Positions 1-7,217 are shown, counted from the stretch's first letter. The stretch: 15,533 bases of DNA from JBFISM01 sp041608535 (GCA_041608535.1 JBFISM010000090.1:1-15533); one strand, 5' to 3'. Notes: generated from the sequence alone by a model not told the origin. A program made the numbers and translations.

Positions 1-381
1 CGCCGCCTTCACCCCGAGGAGGTAGCCCTTGACGTTGATGGCGAAGAGCTCGTCGAACCCGTCCGCCAGTTGTTCGATCGGCGTATCGAGGACGGAAGCG
101 CCGTAGTCGAACAGACCGGCGTTGCCGATGTAGGTGTCCAATCTGCCGTGCCGCTCCAATGCGGCGTCCACGGTGCGGGGATGGTCGTCGGCGCGACGCA
201 CGTCGGCGACCACTCCGAGCACTGCATCACCATGCTCGGCCTCGACCGCAGCGATGCGGTCGGGTGCGATGTCCACGGCGACCACGTCGGCGCCCTCGGC
301 GACGAACCTGGCAACCAAGGCTCGGCCCAGGCCGGATCCGGCCCCGGTGATGAGTGCGACGTCGCCCTCGAGCCATCCCAT
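1..381 (-). CDS. Short-chain dehydrogenase, BphB/HcaB-like (cis-dihydrodiol dehydrogenase type), C-terminal part missing
   Basis: The 127 visible residues are the N-terminal half of a classical SDR Rossmann domain. The glycine-rich cofactor motif TGAGSGLG is at residues 12-19, Asp37 ends the second beta strand (which favours NAD over NADP), the NAG motif is at 87-89, and Asn116 matches the Asn of the catalytic tetrad. The Ser and YxxxK residues lie beyond the window edge. From memory, the stretches around the NAG motif and FDELFAINVKGYLLGVKA resemble BphB and HcaB, which oxidise cis-dihydrodiols of aromatic rings to catechols. Substrate is therefore only inferred, and no ring dioxygenase gene is visible. 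Start: ATG at 381 sits 9 bases after AGGAG (391-395) and gives the family-typical MGWL beginning. ATG at 390 overlaps the upstream stop (ATGA) but has no usable spacing to that Shine-Dalgarno. It probably shares a transcript with the upstream signalling gene. Confidence 0.85.
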   Translation of the reverse strand, partial: MGWLEGDVALITGAGSGLGRALVARFVAEGADVVAVDIAPDRIAAVEAEHGDAVLGVVADVRRADDHPRTVDAALERHGRLDTYIGNAGLFDYGASVLDTPIEQLADGFDELFAINVKGYLLGVKAA

Positions 382-386
382 CGCAG

Positions 387-3300
387 TCATCTCCTGGTCG
401 CCTCGGAGGGCACGGACTCCGGATCCAGCTGCGATGCCAACGAACGCACGTCCTGCAGGATCTCCGTGGTGGAGACCTTCCCCGTGGCGGATCCGATATC
501 GCCTCCAGCAACAGTCAGTGCGTCCATGGCACGTCCGAGATCGACCTCTTCTCGCGGTGTGAGGACCGCTTGGGCGGCCGTGCGCAGCTCGGCTGCAGCC
601 ACGAGCAGTCCGGAGGCAAGGGCAGTGTCGGCTGCAGCTCCGAGCTCGGCCATCGACACGAGCGATTCGGCCAGGCCGAGACGGTCGTCGATCTGTGTCC
701 ACAGCTCGATGGCACGAAGATGGCGGCGGGCGGCGCCGGTGATGTCGCCGCGTATCAGATCGACGTGGCCACGACCCCACTGGCCGGCAGCTTCATGTCG
801 AGGCAGGCGAGCGTACACGGCGTCGTCGAGGCTGCGCCGGAACTGCTCGTCGGCCACCGATACCTCGCCTGCGATGAGCGCCGCTGCGCCGAGCACCCAC
901 TCCGGGGACGACTTCCGCATGGCATGGCGAAGCAACCGCGAACCGATGGCTGCCTCGGCCAGCTCCGTGGCGTGATCGACGTCTGTCTGCTCGAGCGCCA
1001 GACAAGCCTGCGAGCAACGGACACCGGCAATCTCGGCGGGTGCTCCGAGCTGCATTGCCGCCTCCAGCGCCTCCTCGAGGACATGCGCAGCGTCGTCCAT
1101 CTGGCCCATGCGCATCATCGATTCGCCGCGCAGTCGCAGCGAATGGGAGAGGGTTCGTCGGTTGCCCAGGTCCTCCGCCAGCTCGGCGGCGGCGATGGAC
1201 AGGCGCATCGCTGTGGGCAGATCCCCGCGAAGCAACGCGATCCAACCCAATTCGCCCAAGATGATGGGTCTCCCGGCCAGATCACCGATCGAGTCGGCGA
1301 GGTCGAGCGCATCGCCGAGTGCGATTTCGGCTGCGGTGTAGTCGCCCAACCAGAGCTCCATCTCGGCGATCGAGCCCAGAATCAGCCGCAACTGTTGATC
1401 GTCACCTGCTTGCTCGGCTGCGGCCTGTGCCCGCAACAGCAACGACCGCGTACGGTCCTGTTCGCCACGGCTGCCCGCGGCGATGGCGAGGTTTCTCAGG
1501 ATGCTGGCTAGCACTCGGTCGTCGCCGCTCCGCTCCGCATGCTGCAGTGCCGCTTCCCAATCCCTTTCGGCGTCGTCCAGCAGCGAACGTCGAAACGCAA
1601 CGAAGCCACGTCCCGACAAGAACCGAGCTGCGGCGAGATCATCGGCGGCGATGGTCTCATCGGTGCCGAGCTCCGCAAACAATCGCTCCGCTTCGTCGAG
1701 ATCGCCCTTGAGCAAGAGCAAGTTGCCCAGGGCAGTTCTCGCTTCGCTCCGCAGGCTGGGGGCGCCGCCATCCCCGGCGAGCGCGCCCCTGAGGAGCTGG
1801 ATTCCGTACGACCATTCACCGTGCGACATCCAGTAGGGCGCCATCGCCACTGCGATCCGTAGCGCCGTCGTGCGATCTTCGCTCGCGATCGCCCCGTCGA
1901 CCGCTCGCCGGATGTTGTCGAGCTCGGAATCCAACCCGGCGACGATGGGCATCGAGTCGCGGCGTCCCACGTGCTCGCTTGCCTGCTCCACATAGTCCCT
2001 GAACCAATGGCGGAACCGCCGGTGCAGCTCGGCGTCCCTGCCGGATGCGGCCAGCTCGAGTGCCGCCAGCTCCCGCATCGACTCGAGCATCGTCCAGCGG
2101 TCGTGGTCATCGGGATCGATCAGCAGGAGGGAAGCCCGCCCCAGGCGGCGCAGCCGTTGTCGCACGTCCTCAACGGAGCTCTCGCCGTCGCAGCAGATGC
2201 CGTGTAGCGAGGTCACCGAGCCTGCTCCGGCGAACACTGCGAGGTCTGCAAAGAGTCTCCGTTCCTCCGGCCGCAGCAGGTCCAGGCTCCATTCCAGAGC
2301 GGCTCGCAGCGTCTGGTGTCTGCTCGGGGCGGTCCGGCGCCCGCGGGTGAGCAGCGAGAAACGGTCGGCGAGACCGGCGACGACACCGCGGAGCGATCGG
2401 TCTTCCAAAGCCGCAGCGGCGAGCTCGATGGCGAGCGGAATGCCGTTCAGTTGCCTGACGATGCCGGCGACATCTGCGGCGTTCTCGTCGGTCAACGCAA
2501 ACTCCGGGCTCACCAGCGACGCACGAGAGACGAACAGCTGCACGGCGTCGTTCTGCGCTGCGTCGCGGGCACCGTGGACCGATTCCGGGTCGAGGGTCGG
2601 CAGCGGTCCGATACGCCACACGACCTCCCCTTCGATGTCGAGTGGTTCCCGGCTGGTGGCGAGGAACACGAGGTGGGGGCAGCGATGCGAGAGGAGCTCG
2701 ATGAGCTCGGCGACCGTGTCGAGAACATGCTCGCAGTTGTCGAACAGCAGCAGAGCCGACTTGTGCATCAGGTGCTCCACCAAGAGCTCATCCCGGCTCC
2801 GACCGGGTTCGTGGGCGACCGACATGACACCGGCCAGCTCCCGCACGATGGAGATTCGGTCCGTCAGCGCAGCCAGTTCGATGAGCCAGGCGCCATCGGC
2901 GAAACGATCGAGGACATCGAAGGCCACTTGGAGGGCGAGTCGGGTCTTGCCGACTCCGCCGAGCCCAACGACGCTGACCACGCCCGTCGTGGTCAGCGCA
3001 TCGGCCAGACCGATTCGTTCGGCGCGGCGACCGACGAATCCCGAGCGGTGTACCGGGAGATTGTGTGCGACGATCCCCACCGCCCGCGGTGGGGGGAAGT
3101 CGGCCGTGAGATCGGGGTGGCGCAGCTGGAACAGTCTCTCCGGGTGGGCAAAACCACGCAGCTGGAAGGACCCGAGCGGCGCCAGCGTTGCCCCCTGCGG
3201 CAGACGGCCCTCCACTTCGCGGGCGGTCGCCTCGGATACGAGTATCTGGCCGCCGTGGGCGCTGGAGCTGACCCGGGCCACCTGGTGCAATGCCAGCGAC

Positions 3301-3722
3301 ACGTAGTCGTCGCCGATTGGAGTTGCTTCGCCGGTGTGGACCCCGATGCGTACACGCAGCACGGCCCCTGCGGGCCAGTCGTAGCCGAGAAGTGCGCGCT
3401 GCCCGTCGAGGCATGCGGCGAGGGCGGCGGCGGCGTCGGGAAATGCGATCAGGAGTGAATCGCCTTCGGTCCCCAGCTCGACACCGCCATGACGGACCAT
3501 CGGGACCCGCAGCAGCGTGCGATGCGTTTCCAGTAGCTCTACGTACTGCTCACCGAGGTGGCGGAACAGCCGGGTGGAGCCTTCGATGTCTGTGAGCACG
3601 AAAGTGACCAGGCCGGACGGCAACGAGCGTGCTGAACCTCGAGCCCGCGCCTCGAGGGCGGCGTCGGCTTGCATCGTGCCGGCTCGTCGGTTTGCTCGAT
3701 CACCGCTTGTGGCCATTGCCAC
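387..3722 (-). CDS. Large signalling regulator: degenerate class III cyclase domain, STAND ATPase, TPR-rich C-terminus
   Basis: About 1111 residues. Residues about 37-200 form a class III nucleotide cyclase homology domain. Both metal-binding Asp are present (Asp45 in TDIEGST, Asp88 in EGDS), but the usual substrate Lys is Gly84 and the transition-state Asn is His146; the Arg (Arg150) remains. Cyclase activity is thus doubtful. Residues about 220-560 are a STAND/NB-ARC-type ATPase with Walker A GLGGVGKT (253-260), Walker B LLLFDN (324-329), a TSREPL sensor and GIPLAIELAA (427-436). The rest is Ala/Leu-rich helical repeats typical of TPR. No LuxR-type C-terminal helix-turn-helix is apparent. 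Family: large actinobacterial cyclase-ATPase regulators such as those of mycobacteria; target unknown. Start: GGAGG (3729-3733) lies 6 bases before GTG 3722; TTG 3725 and ATG 3716 are alternatives. The gene runs into the SDR gene. Confidence 0.88.
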   Translation of the reverse strand: MAMATSGDRANRRAGTMQADAALEARARGSARSLPSGLVTFVLTDIEGSTRLFRHLGEQYVELLETHRTLLRVPMVRHGGVELGTEGDSLLIAFPDAAAALAACLDGQRALLGYDWPAGAVLRVRIGVHTGEATPIGDDYVSLALHQVARVSSSAHGGQILVSEATAREVEGRLPQGATLAPLGSFQLRGFAHPERLFQLRHPDLTADFPPPRAVGIVAHNLPVHRSGFVGRRAERIGLADALTTTGVVSVVGLGGVGKTRLALQVAFDVLDRFADGAWLIELAALTDRISIVRELAGVMSVAHEPGRSRDELLVEHLMHKSALLLFDNCEHVLDTVAELIELLSHRCPHLVFLATSREPLDIEGEVVWRIGPLPTLDPESVHGARDAAQNDAVQLFVSRASLVSPEFALTDENAADVAGIVRQLNGIPLAIELAAAALEDRSLRGVVAGLADRFSLLTRGRRTAPSRHQTLRAALEWSLDLLRPEERRLFADLAVFAGAGSVTSLHGICCDGESSVEDVRQRLRRLGRASLLLIDPDDHDRWTMLESMRELAALELAASGRDAELHRRFRHWFRDYVEQASEHVGRRDSMPIVAGLDSELDNIRRAVDGAIASEDRTTALRIAVAMAPYWMSHGEWSYGIQLLRGALAGDGGAPSLRSEARTALGNLLLLKGDLDEAERLFAELGTDETIAADDLAAARFLSGRGFVAFRRSLLDDAERDWEAALQHAERSGDDRVLASILRNLAIAAGSRGEQDRTRSLLLRAQAAAEQAGDDQQLRLILGSIAEMELWLGDYTAAEIALGDALDLADSIGDLAGRPIILGELGWIALLRGDLPTAMRLSIAAAELAEDLGNRRTLSHSLRLRGESMMRMGQMDDAAHVLEEALEAAMQLGAPAEIAGVRCSQACLALEQTDVDHATELAEAAIGSRLLRHAMRKSSPEWVLGAAALIAGEVSVADEQFRRSLDDAVYARLPRHEAAGQWGRGHVDLIRGDITGAARRHLRAIELWTQIDDRLGLAESLVSMAELGAAADTALASGLLVAAAELRTAAQAVLTPREEVDLGRAMDALTVAGGDIGSATGKVSTTEILQDVRSLASQLDPESVPSEATRR
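391..395 (-). promoter_or_regulatory. Shine-Dalgarno deciding the start of the SDR gene
   Basis: On the minus strand AGGAG ends directly before an ATG at 390 and 9 bases before a second in-frame ATG at 381. Only the second has normal spacing. The site lies inside the last codons of the upstream gene, consistent with coupled translation. Confidence 0.6.
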
Positions 3723-3728
3723 CAACGG

Positions 3729-3733
3729 CCTCC
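3729..3733 (-). promoter_or_regulatory. Shine-Dalgarno choosing GTG 3722 for the cyclase/ATPase gene
   Basis: GGAGG on the minus strand is 3 bases from TTG 3725, 6 from GTG 3722 and 12 from ATG 3716, so GTG 3722 has the best spacing. Confidence 0.5.
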
Positions 3734-3752
3734 ACTGTGGTCTGACGATGGG

Positions 3753-3758
3753 ACGTTA
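3753..3758 (-). promoter_or_regulatory. Putative -10 box (TAACGT) of the cyclase/ATPase gene
   Basis: In the 77-base gap after idi, TAACGT on the minus strand fits the actinobacterial TAnnnT -10. A weak TTCAGG lies 16 bases upstream as possible -35. It would give a short leader containing the GGAGG ribosome site. Inferred from sequence only. Confidence 0.35.
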
Positions 3759-3799
3759 CGGGCGGCCCGGATTGCCTGAAGAGTACCGGAGCCCATGGC

Positions 3800-4336
3800 T
3801 CATGGGGCCTGGTCGCCGGATCGCACCTGGAGAGCAAGCTCCACGACCTGAGCCAGCCACGGGGTGTAGCGGTCCGGACGTTCTCGAAGGTCGGCCTGCA
3901 GCTCGGCAGTGGTCATCCACTTCCAGGCCGAGACCTCGAGGGGGTCGGGATCGGGCTGGATCGAACGATCGATCGTGCCGGCGGTGACGTGGTCGAACTC
4001 GTGCTCCACCAGCCCGGTGTGGGGGTCCTCGGCCCGGTAGATGAACGCGCCGATAGCTTGTACATCGACGGTGATCCCCATCTCTTCGATGATGCGCCGC
4101 CGTGCCGCGGCGGTCGGGGTCTCGGCGGGGGCAGGATGGGTGCAGCAGGTGTTCGACCACAACCCGCCGAAGTGGTGCTTGGTAGGCGCACGCTGCTGCA
4201 GGAGCAGCGCACCCGTTCGGTCGAAGACCACGACGGACACAGCGCGGTGCAAGATTCCAGGCGCTTGGTGCGCTGCCATCTTCTCCAAGATGCCGATCTC
4301 TCGGTCCTGTTCGTCAACGATTACAACGTCCGGCAA
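3800..4336 (-). CDS. idi: Isopentenyl-diphosphate delta-isomerase, type I
   Basis: This Nudix-fold enzyme interconverts isopentenyl and dimethylallyl diphosphate, supplying the starter for polyprenols, menaquinone and carotenoids. The protein is 178 residues, normal for type I. The catalytic Cys lies in the NTCCTHP segment (E. coli-like NSVCGHP), followed by an acidic Nudix helix (AARRRIIEEMGI) and the conserved HEFDHV segment carrying catalytic/metal Glu. WKWM and the C-terminal TPW segment also fit the family. Start: TTG at 4336 preceded by AGAGG (4342-4346) at 5 bases. An in-frame stop 15 bases upstream leaves no other start near the conserved N-terminus. The cupin gene lies 46 bases upstream on the same strand. 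No other isoprenoid gene is in the window. An unusual feature is the tandem Cys pair at the active site. Confidence 0.95.
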   Translation of the reverse strand: MPDVVIVDEQDREIGILEKMAAHQAPGILHRAVSVVVFDRTGALLLQQRAPTKHHFGGLWSNTCCTHPAPAETPTAAARRRIIEEMGITVDVQAIGAFIYRAEDPHTGLVEHEFDHVTAGTIDRSIQPDPDPLEVSAWKWMTTAELQADLRERPDRYTPWLAQVVELALQVRSGDQAP

Positions 4337-4361
4337 CGGTGCCTCTCTCGGTCAGCGCCAG

Positions 4362-4367
4362 ACAGTA
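4362..4367 (-). promoter_or_regulatory. Putative internal -10 box (TACTGT) for idi
   Basis: In the 46-base cupin-idi gap, TACTGT on the minus strand fits TAnnnT and lies 25 bases before the TTG start, leaving room for a leader with the AGAGG site. No clear -35 was seen. Confidence 0.3.
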
Positions 4368-4382
4368 TTCGAATCGGGCGCA

Positions 4383-4781
4383 CTAGCGATGGGCAGGTGT
4401 GACGAGTTCGGAGTCGTAGCGGCGCATGATCGAACCAATCACGGTCTTGTCGTCTCCGGCCTCGCCGAGCTTGACGATCATGTCGACGATGTCGGGAGGG
4501 GAGACGACCATCGCCACTTCGGCCGGATGCGGCCCCAGCGCAACGAAGGAGTGCGGTGTGCGTGGCTCGACGATCTGGGATTCGCCGGAGCCCCGCTCCT
4601 CCGATCGGTCGCCGACGCGGAAGTGGACGAGCCCAGAGCGCACCGCAAACAGCTCCCAGTGTCTGTGATGCACGTGGAGGTGGCGGAAACCTTCGCCGGG
4701 CTGGAACGTTGCGATCACCAGCGCCGCGGGCTGTGCTCCGAGCAGTGTGGCCGATTCGTCGGGCCACCCAGACATGCTCAT
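4383..4781 (-). CDS. Small single-domain cupin protein
   Basis: 132 residues forming one cupin beta-barrel. Motif 1 is complete: His36, His38 and Glu43, with Gly50 at the expected 15-residue spacing. Motif 2 is PRTPHSF with His77 as the fourth metal ligand. The protein should therefore bind a divalent metal. Substrate cannot be told from sequence; such stand-alone cupins range from dioxygenases and isomerases to ligand-binding proteins. It precedes idi on the same strand by 46 bases and may be cotranscribed. Start: ATG 4781, with a second ATG at 4775. There is no Shine-Dalgarno, but TACGGT ends 7 bases before ATG 4781, fitting a leaderless start. Confidence 0.8.
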   Translation of the reverse strand: MSMSGWPDESATLLGAQPAALVIATFQPGEGFRHLHVHHRHWELFAVRSGLVHFRVGDRSEERGSGESQIVEPRTPHSFVALGPHPAEVAMVVSPPDIVDMIVKLGEAGDDKTVIGSIMRRYDSELVTPAHR

Positions 4782-4788
4782 GCATTCA

Positions 4789-4794
4789 ACCGTA
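4789..4794 (-). promoter_or_regulatory. Putative leaderless -10 box (TACGGT) of the cupin gene
   Basis: TACGGT on the minus strand is followed by 7 bases and then ATG at 4781, so transcription would begin at or next to the start codon. No convincing -35 was seen. The same hexamer precedes the gene at 5759. Confidence 0.4.
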
Positions 4795-4834
4795 CCAGCG
4801 GGCGCCGTCGACAGATCGGGAAGATTCGGGGAAC

Positions 4835-5689
4835 ATGAGGATCATGACCGTGGGAGAACCGCTACGGGTTCTCGAAGAATCGCCCCAGCCGGACATTCCG
4901 GAGATGGGCTCACGCCGGCGCTGGCCGCTGCTGGCAGTCGTCGCCGCTCTGCTCGGACTGCTCGTGTGGCTACCCTCCGCCGTAGCCGATCCACAGGTGC
5001 CGAGTCTCGAGGCAATCGAGCCTCAGGCGGCCGCACCCGCCCTCAATGCTCAGCTCGCAACCGTCGATACTGCGAATGCTGCGGTGGAGGTCGCACAGAC
5101 GCTGATCGAGGCCGTGAACGGAGCCGACTCGGGACGTGTCATCGAGCTGCTGGCGCCCTTGGCGGGGTCGTCGGGATATGGAACCGCACAATGGCCGACG
5201 CTGCACGGTGAGATCGGGTGGTGGGACAAGACGGCTCCCGATCGTCGTCTCGACGAGCAGCGAGTCACCGATTTCGTCCGCTACTTCCGCACCATGCCGG
5301 GAAGCGTCGTCGCCTCGTCTTGCGTGCCGGATGCGGAGGGACCCGCGGCAGCGGACGTGGTGGTCGTGGTCTGCGAGTACACGGCATTCGGAGGAATCCG
5401 CGGTCTCATGGGCGACCGGCATCGCGCCGAGCTCGGTCGCCTCACGCTTGTCGTACGCGATGACCTGGTCGTCAATGTGCGCGACGAGTCGCCGATCAAC
5501 GAGCTGGCGTGGAATCAGCTGGGGCTCTGGGTCGCCAGGACTGATCCAGATCTGTTCGACGAGCTGTTCCGAGAACCCGGTGGATGGACATTCCGGCCGC
5601 AGTACTCGGGGGAGACTGCGGTCCGCCACGCTGAGGCCGCTGCTTCGTTTGCGGCGGCCATCGGCGCCGAACCGCTCCCCTTCGGCTAG
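4835..5689 (+). CDS. Membrane-anchored or exported protein with probable NTF2-like domain
   Basis: 284 residues, not a family I can name. An N-terminal stretch of about 27 residues ends in RRR, followed by a hydrophobic segment (about 31-50) and AVA before Asp52, which could be a signal peptidase I site. It is therefore either exported with a long n-region or anchored by one helix. The outer part begins with a helix resembling NTF2/SnoaL folds (AQTLIEAVNGAD, about 87-98) and continues with alternating strands, including a very hydrophobic ADVVVVVCEYT strand and a TLVVRDDLVVNV hairpin. That fits an NTF2-like pocket, but this is fold guessing. Only two Cys are visible in the outer part. Start: ATG 4835 with a weak GGGGA upstream; ATG 4844 is an alternative. 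It is divergent from the cupin gene by 53 bases. The upstream extension of this reading frame overlaps the cupin gene and is not credible. Confidence 0.72.
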   Translation: MRIMTVGEPLRVLEESPQPDIPEMGSRRRWPLLAVVAALLGLLVWLPSAVADPQVPSLEAIEPQAAAPALNAQLATVDTANAAVEVAQTLIEAVNGADSGRVIELLAPLAGSSGYGTAQWPTLHGEIGWWDKTAPDRRLDEQRVTDFVRYFRTMPGSVVASSCVPDAEGPAAADVVVVVCEYTAFGGIRGLMGDRHRAELGRLTLVVRDDLVVNVRDESPINELAWNQLGLWVARTDPDLFDELFREPGGWTFRPQYSGETAVRHAEAAASFAAAIGAEPLPFG

Positions 5690-5692
5690 GCG

Positions 5693-5752
5693 AGTGGCGC
5701 ACCGCCGTAGCCGAGTCTCCTCCTCGACTCGGTCGAGCGCCACTACGGTGGT
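5693..5752 (+). repeat. Nested inverted repeats between the NTF2-like gene and the DUF6941-like gene
   Basis: Three sets of complementary arms are visible. AGTGGCGC (5693-5700) pairs with GCGCCACT (5737-5744). ACCGCCGTAG (5701-5710) pairs with CTACGGTGGT (5743-5752) with one G-T wobble. CCGAGTC (5711-5717) pairs with GACTCGG (5726-5732) around an 8-base loop. The second and third arms are contiguous on the left side, giving 17 pairs with a 10-base bulge. The first set crosses the second, so the two are alternatives or a pseudoknot. No T-run follows, so this is not a classic terminator. In a read-through mRNA the right arm would cover the start region of the next gene. Confidence 0.6.
5744..5749 (+). 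promoter_or_regulatory. Putative -10 box (TACGGT) of the DUF6941-like gene
   Basis: TACGGT lies 9 bases before ATG 5759 and inside the right arm of the inverted repeat. It allows a leaderless or nearly leaderless transcript. No good -35 was seen. Confidence 0.35.
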
Positions 5753-5758
5753 GGACTC

Positions 5759-6172
5759 ATGCGTTTGACCAGCGCCATGCTCGCCGATGCCGCCCATGTG
5801 CAAGGTGGCAAGTTGTACATACTCGGTGGCGGGTTCGAGTCGATCCGGAGCCGTACCGTGCCTGCGGTCCACCGGTCCCTGACGGTGGCGATGATCCTCG
5901 AAGTGCCGCCCCAAGAACGAAACCGTGATCTCGAGCTGAGCATCGCCCTCATCGACGAGGACGGCCAGACCATGGCTCCCCAGGCGACCGCCCGGCTCCG
6001 AGTGGGTGCGGGACCCCAGCTACCTCCGGGAGCACCAACCGTGGTGCCACTCGTCGCCCCGTTCTACAACGTCAAATTCCCGGAGGCCAAGGGCTACGCC
6101 TTCGTCATCAGTCATGAGGGCACCGACCTCGGCAGGCTGAGCTTTCGGGTGGTGCTGGAGCCGGCGCCGTGA
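5759..6172 (+). CDS. DUF6941-like protein of unknown function
   Basis: 137 residues. The opening (MRLTSAMLADAAHVQGGKLYILGGGFESI) is characteristic of a small actinobacterial family I recall as DUF6941, whose members begin with a LADAA..GKL.ILG segment and form a compact beta-sandwich-like domain. The remainder alternates strands (AMILEVPP, LELSIALIDEDGQ, YAFVISHEGTDLGRLSFRVVL) and has no catalytic motif I can see. There is no signal peptide or membrane segment, so it is likely cytoplasmic. Its stop overlaps the GTG of the phosphatidyltransferase gene (GTGA, 6169-6172), so the two are probably translated together. Function unknown; a role linked to phospholipid synthesis is only a neighbourhood guess. 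Confidence 0.75.
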   Translation: MRLTSAMLADAAHVQGGKLYILGGGFESIRSRTVPAVHRSLTVAMILEVPPQERNRDLELSIALIDEDGQTMAPQATARLRVGAGPQLPPGAPTVVPLVAPFYNVKFPEAKGYAFVISHEGTDLGRLSFRVVLEPAP

Positions 6173-6771
6173 GCGCACCGTCACCGCCGGCGGCGTCGGA
6201 TCGTGTGCTGACCCTGCCCAATCTGATCTCGTTCGCCCGCATAGTTCTCGTCTTCGTGTTTGCCTGGCTCGTGCTCGTGGCCGACGAGATTGCGGTGGCT
6301 GGATGGCTGCTCGCCGTCATCGGGTCCACCGACTGGGTCGACGGCTACCTGGCGCGCCGTCTCGGTCAAGTGACGGAGATCGGCAAACTGCTCGATCCCG
6401 TGGCCGACCGGCTGGCAATGGTGACGGCCGTTCTCGCCGGCCTCGTTGCCGGCGTGCTGCCGGTGTGGTTCGGATGGGCGCTCATCATCAGGGAGGCATT
6501 GATCGCGGGCGGTGCACTCGTCGTGGGGGTCAGGGCCGGACGGAAGGTCGCCGTGCGCACGCTGGGCAAGGCGGCGACCTTGCTGCTGTACGCGTCGGTC
6601 GCCTGGTTCTACATCGGCGTGGGTACGCCATTCCGCCCGCTCGAGGTGGCCGCGTGGGTGGCGGGCGTACCCGGGCTGGTGCTCTACTACGTCGTCGGGG
6701 TGCAGTACTTCGCGGATGCACTGGCCGTGGTGCGAGGGTCGCCGAGCTCCGAGTCTGCGTCGTCTCCATAG
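6169..6771 (+). CDS. pgsA: CDP-alcohol phosphatidyltransferase (PgsA-like)
   Basis: 200 residues, integral membrane enzyme that transfers a phosphatidyl group from CDP-diacylglycerol to an alcohol. The full family signature is present: Asp55, Asp58-Gly59, Ala62-Arg63, Gly72, Asp76 and Asp80, with the exact spacings of the family; the four Asp bind metal and CDP. Several hydrophobic helices follow. The acceptor (glycerol 3-phosphate, inositol phosphate or phosphatidylglycerol) cannot be fixed from sequence. The position upstream of gcvH matches mycobacterial pgsA2 (Rv1822). Start: GTG 6169 overlaps the previous stop, with GGAG (6157-6160) at 8 bases. Confidence 0.9.
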   Translation: MSAPSPPAASDRVLTLPNLISFARIVLVFVFAWLVLVADEIAVAGWLLAVIGSTDWVDGYLARRLGQVTEIGKLLDPVADRLAMVTAVLAGLVAGVLPVWFGWALIIREALIAGGALVVGVRAGRKVAVRTLGKAATLLLYASVAWFYIGVGTPFRPLEVAAWVAGVPGLVLYYVVGVQYFADALAVVRGSPSSESASSP

Positions 6772-6793
6772 CGTTCGCACTTCACCTGCGGGG

Positions 6794-6799
6794 TAACCT
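6794..6799 (+). promoter_or_regulatory. Putative -10 box (TAACCT) of gcvH
   Basis: TAACCT lies 31 bases before the TTG start of gcvH, giving a short leader with a strong ribosome site. No convincing -35 was found. The leader is too short for a glycine riboswitch. Confidence 0.4.
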
Positions 6800-6816
6800 G
6801 CAGCCCCATCCGGCAC

Positions 6817-6823
6817 GAGGAGG
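6817..6823 (+). promoter_or_regulatory. Strong Shine-Dalgarno fixing the TTG start of gcvH
   Basis: GAGGAGG ends 7 bases before TTG 6831, ideal spacing. No ATG or GTG gives a normal GcvH N-terminus, so this site decides the start. Confidence 0.75.
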
Positions 6824-6830
6824 ACGTCCG

Positions 6831-7217
6831 TTGCAGATCCCCGATGATCTCCGCTACGCGCAGAACCACGAGTGGAGCCGTCTCCAGGACGACGGCACCG
6901 TTCAGGTGGGTATCACCGACTTCGCTCAGGACGCGTTGGGGGACATCGTGTTCGTGGATCTCCCGGAGGTCGGCAGCACGTTCACTGCGGGGGAATCGTT
7001 CGGTGAGATCGAATCGACCAAGTCGGTGTCGGACCTCTATGCGCCCGTGGCAGGAACGGTGATTGCGGTCAACGAGCGTCTCGCTCAAGAGCCCGAGCTC
7101 ATCAATGCGGCTCCGTACGGCGACGGGTGGATGATTGTGCTCCGCCCCGAAGACCCGGCCCAGCTCGACGGGCTGATGGACTCCGGCGCCTACAGCGACA
7201 TGACCGCCGACGAGTGA
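6831..7217 (+). CDS. gcvH: Glycine cleavage system H protein
   Basis: 128 residues, the usual length. This lipoylated shuttle carries the aminomethyl group between the P, T and L proteins of the glycine cleavage system in the cytoplasm. The opening (PDDLRYAQNHEW) and the hairpin ESTKSVSDLYAPVAG are diagnostic; Lys64 is the lipoyl-bearing residue. The start is TTG 6831, set by GAGGAGG at 7 bases. gcvT lies about 4.4 kb downstream on the same strand; P and L proteins are not in the window. The pairing with the FHA gene downstream mirrors mycobacterial gcvH-garA (Rv1826-Rv1827). Confidence 0.96.
   Translation: MQIPDDLRYAQNHEWSRLQDDGTVQVGITDFAQDALGDIVFVDLPEVGSTFTAGESFGEIESTKSVSDLYAPVAGTVIAVNERLAQEPELINAAPYGDGWMIVLRPEDPAQLDGLMDSGAYSDMTADE

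Noticed and set aside
354..3458. Several plus-strand open frames of 300-385 codons opposite the cyclase/ATPase gene
   Set aside because: The minus-strand protein shows cyclase, ATPase and repeat domains throughout; the plus-strand translations are low-complexity and Arg/Ser/Gly-rich.
4556..4834. N-terminal extension of the NTF2-like protein to 4556
   Set aside because: It would lie antisense over the cupin gene, which has full metal-binding motifs, and would put the membrane segment far inside the protein.
5711..5732. Simple intrinsic terminator after the NTF2-like gene
   Set aside because: The hairpin is strong but no T-run follows, and it is embedded in a larger set of competing arms; recorded as an inverted repeat instead.
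6772..6830. Glycine riboswitch before gcvH
   Set aside because: The gap is only 59 bases and shows none of the riboswitch core; a simple -10 box and Shine-Dalgarno explain it.
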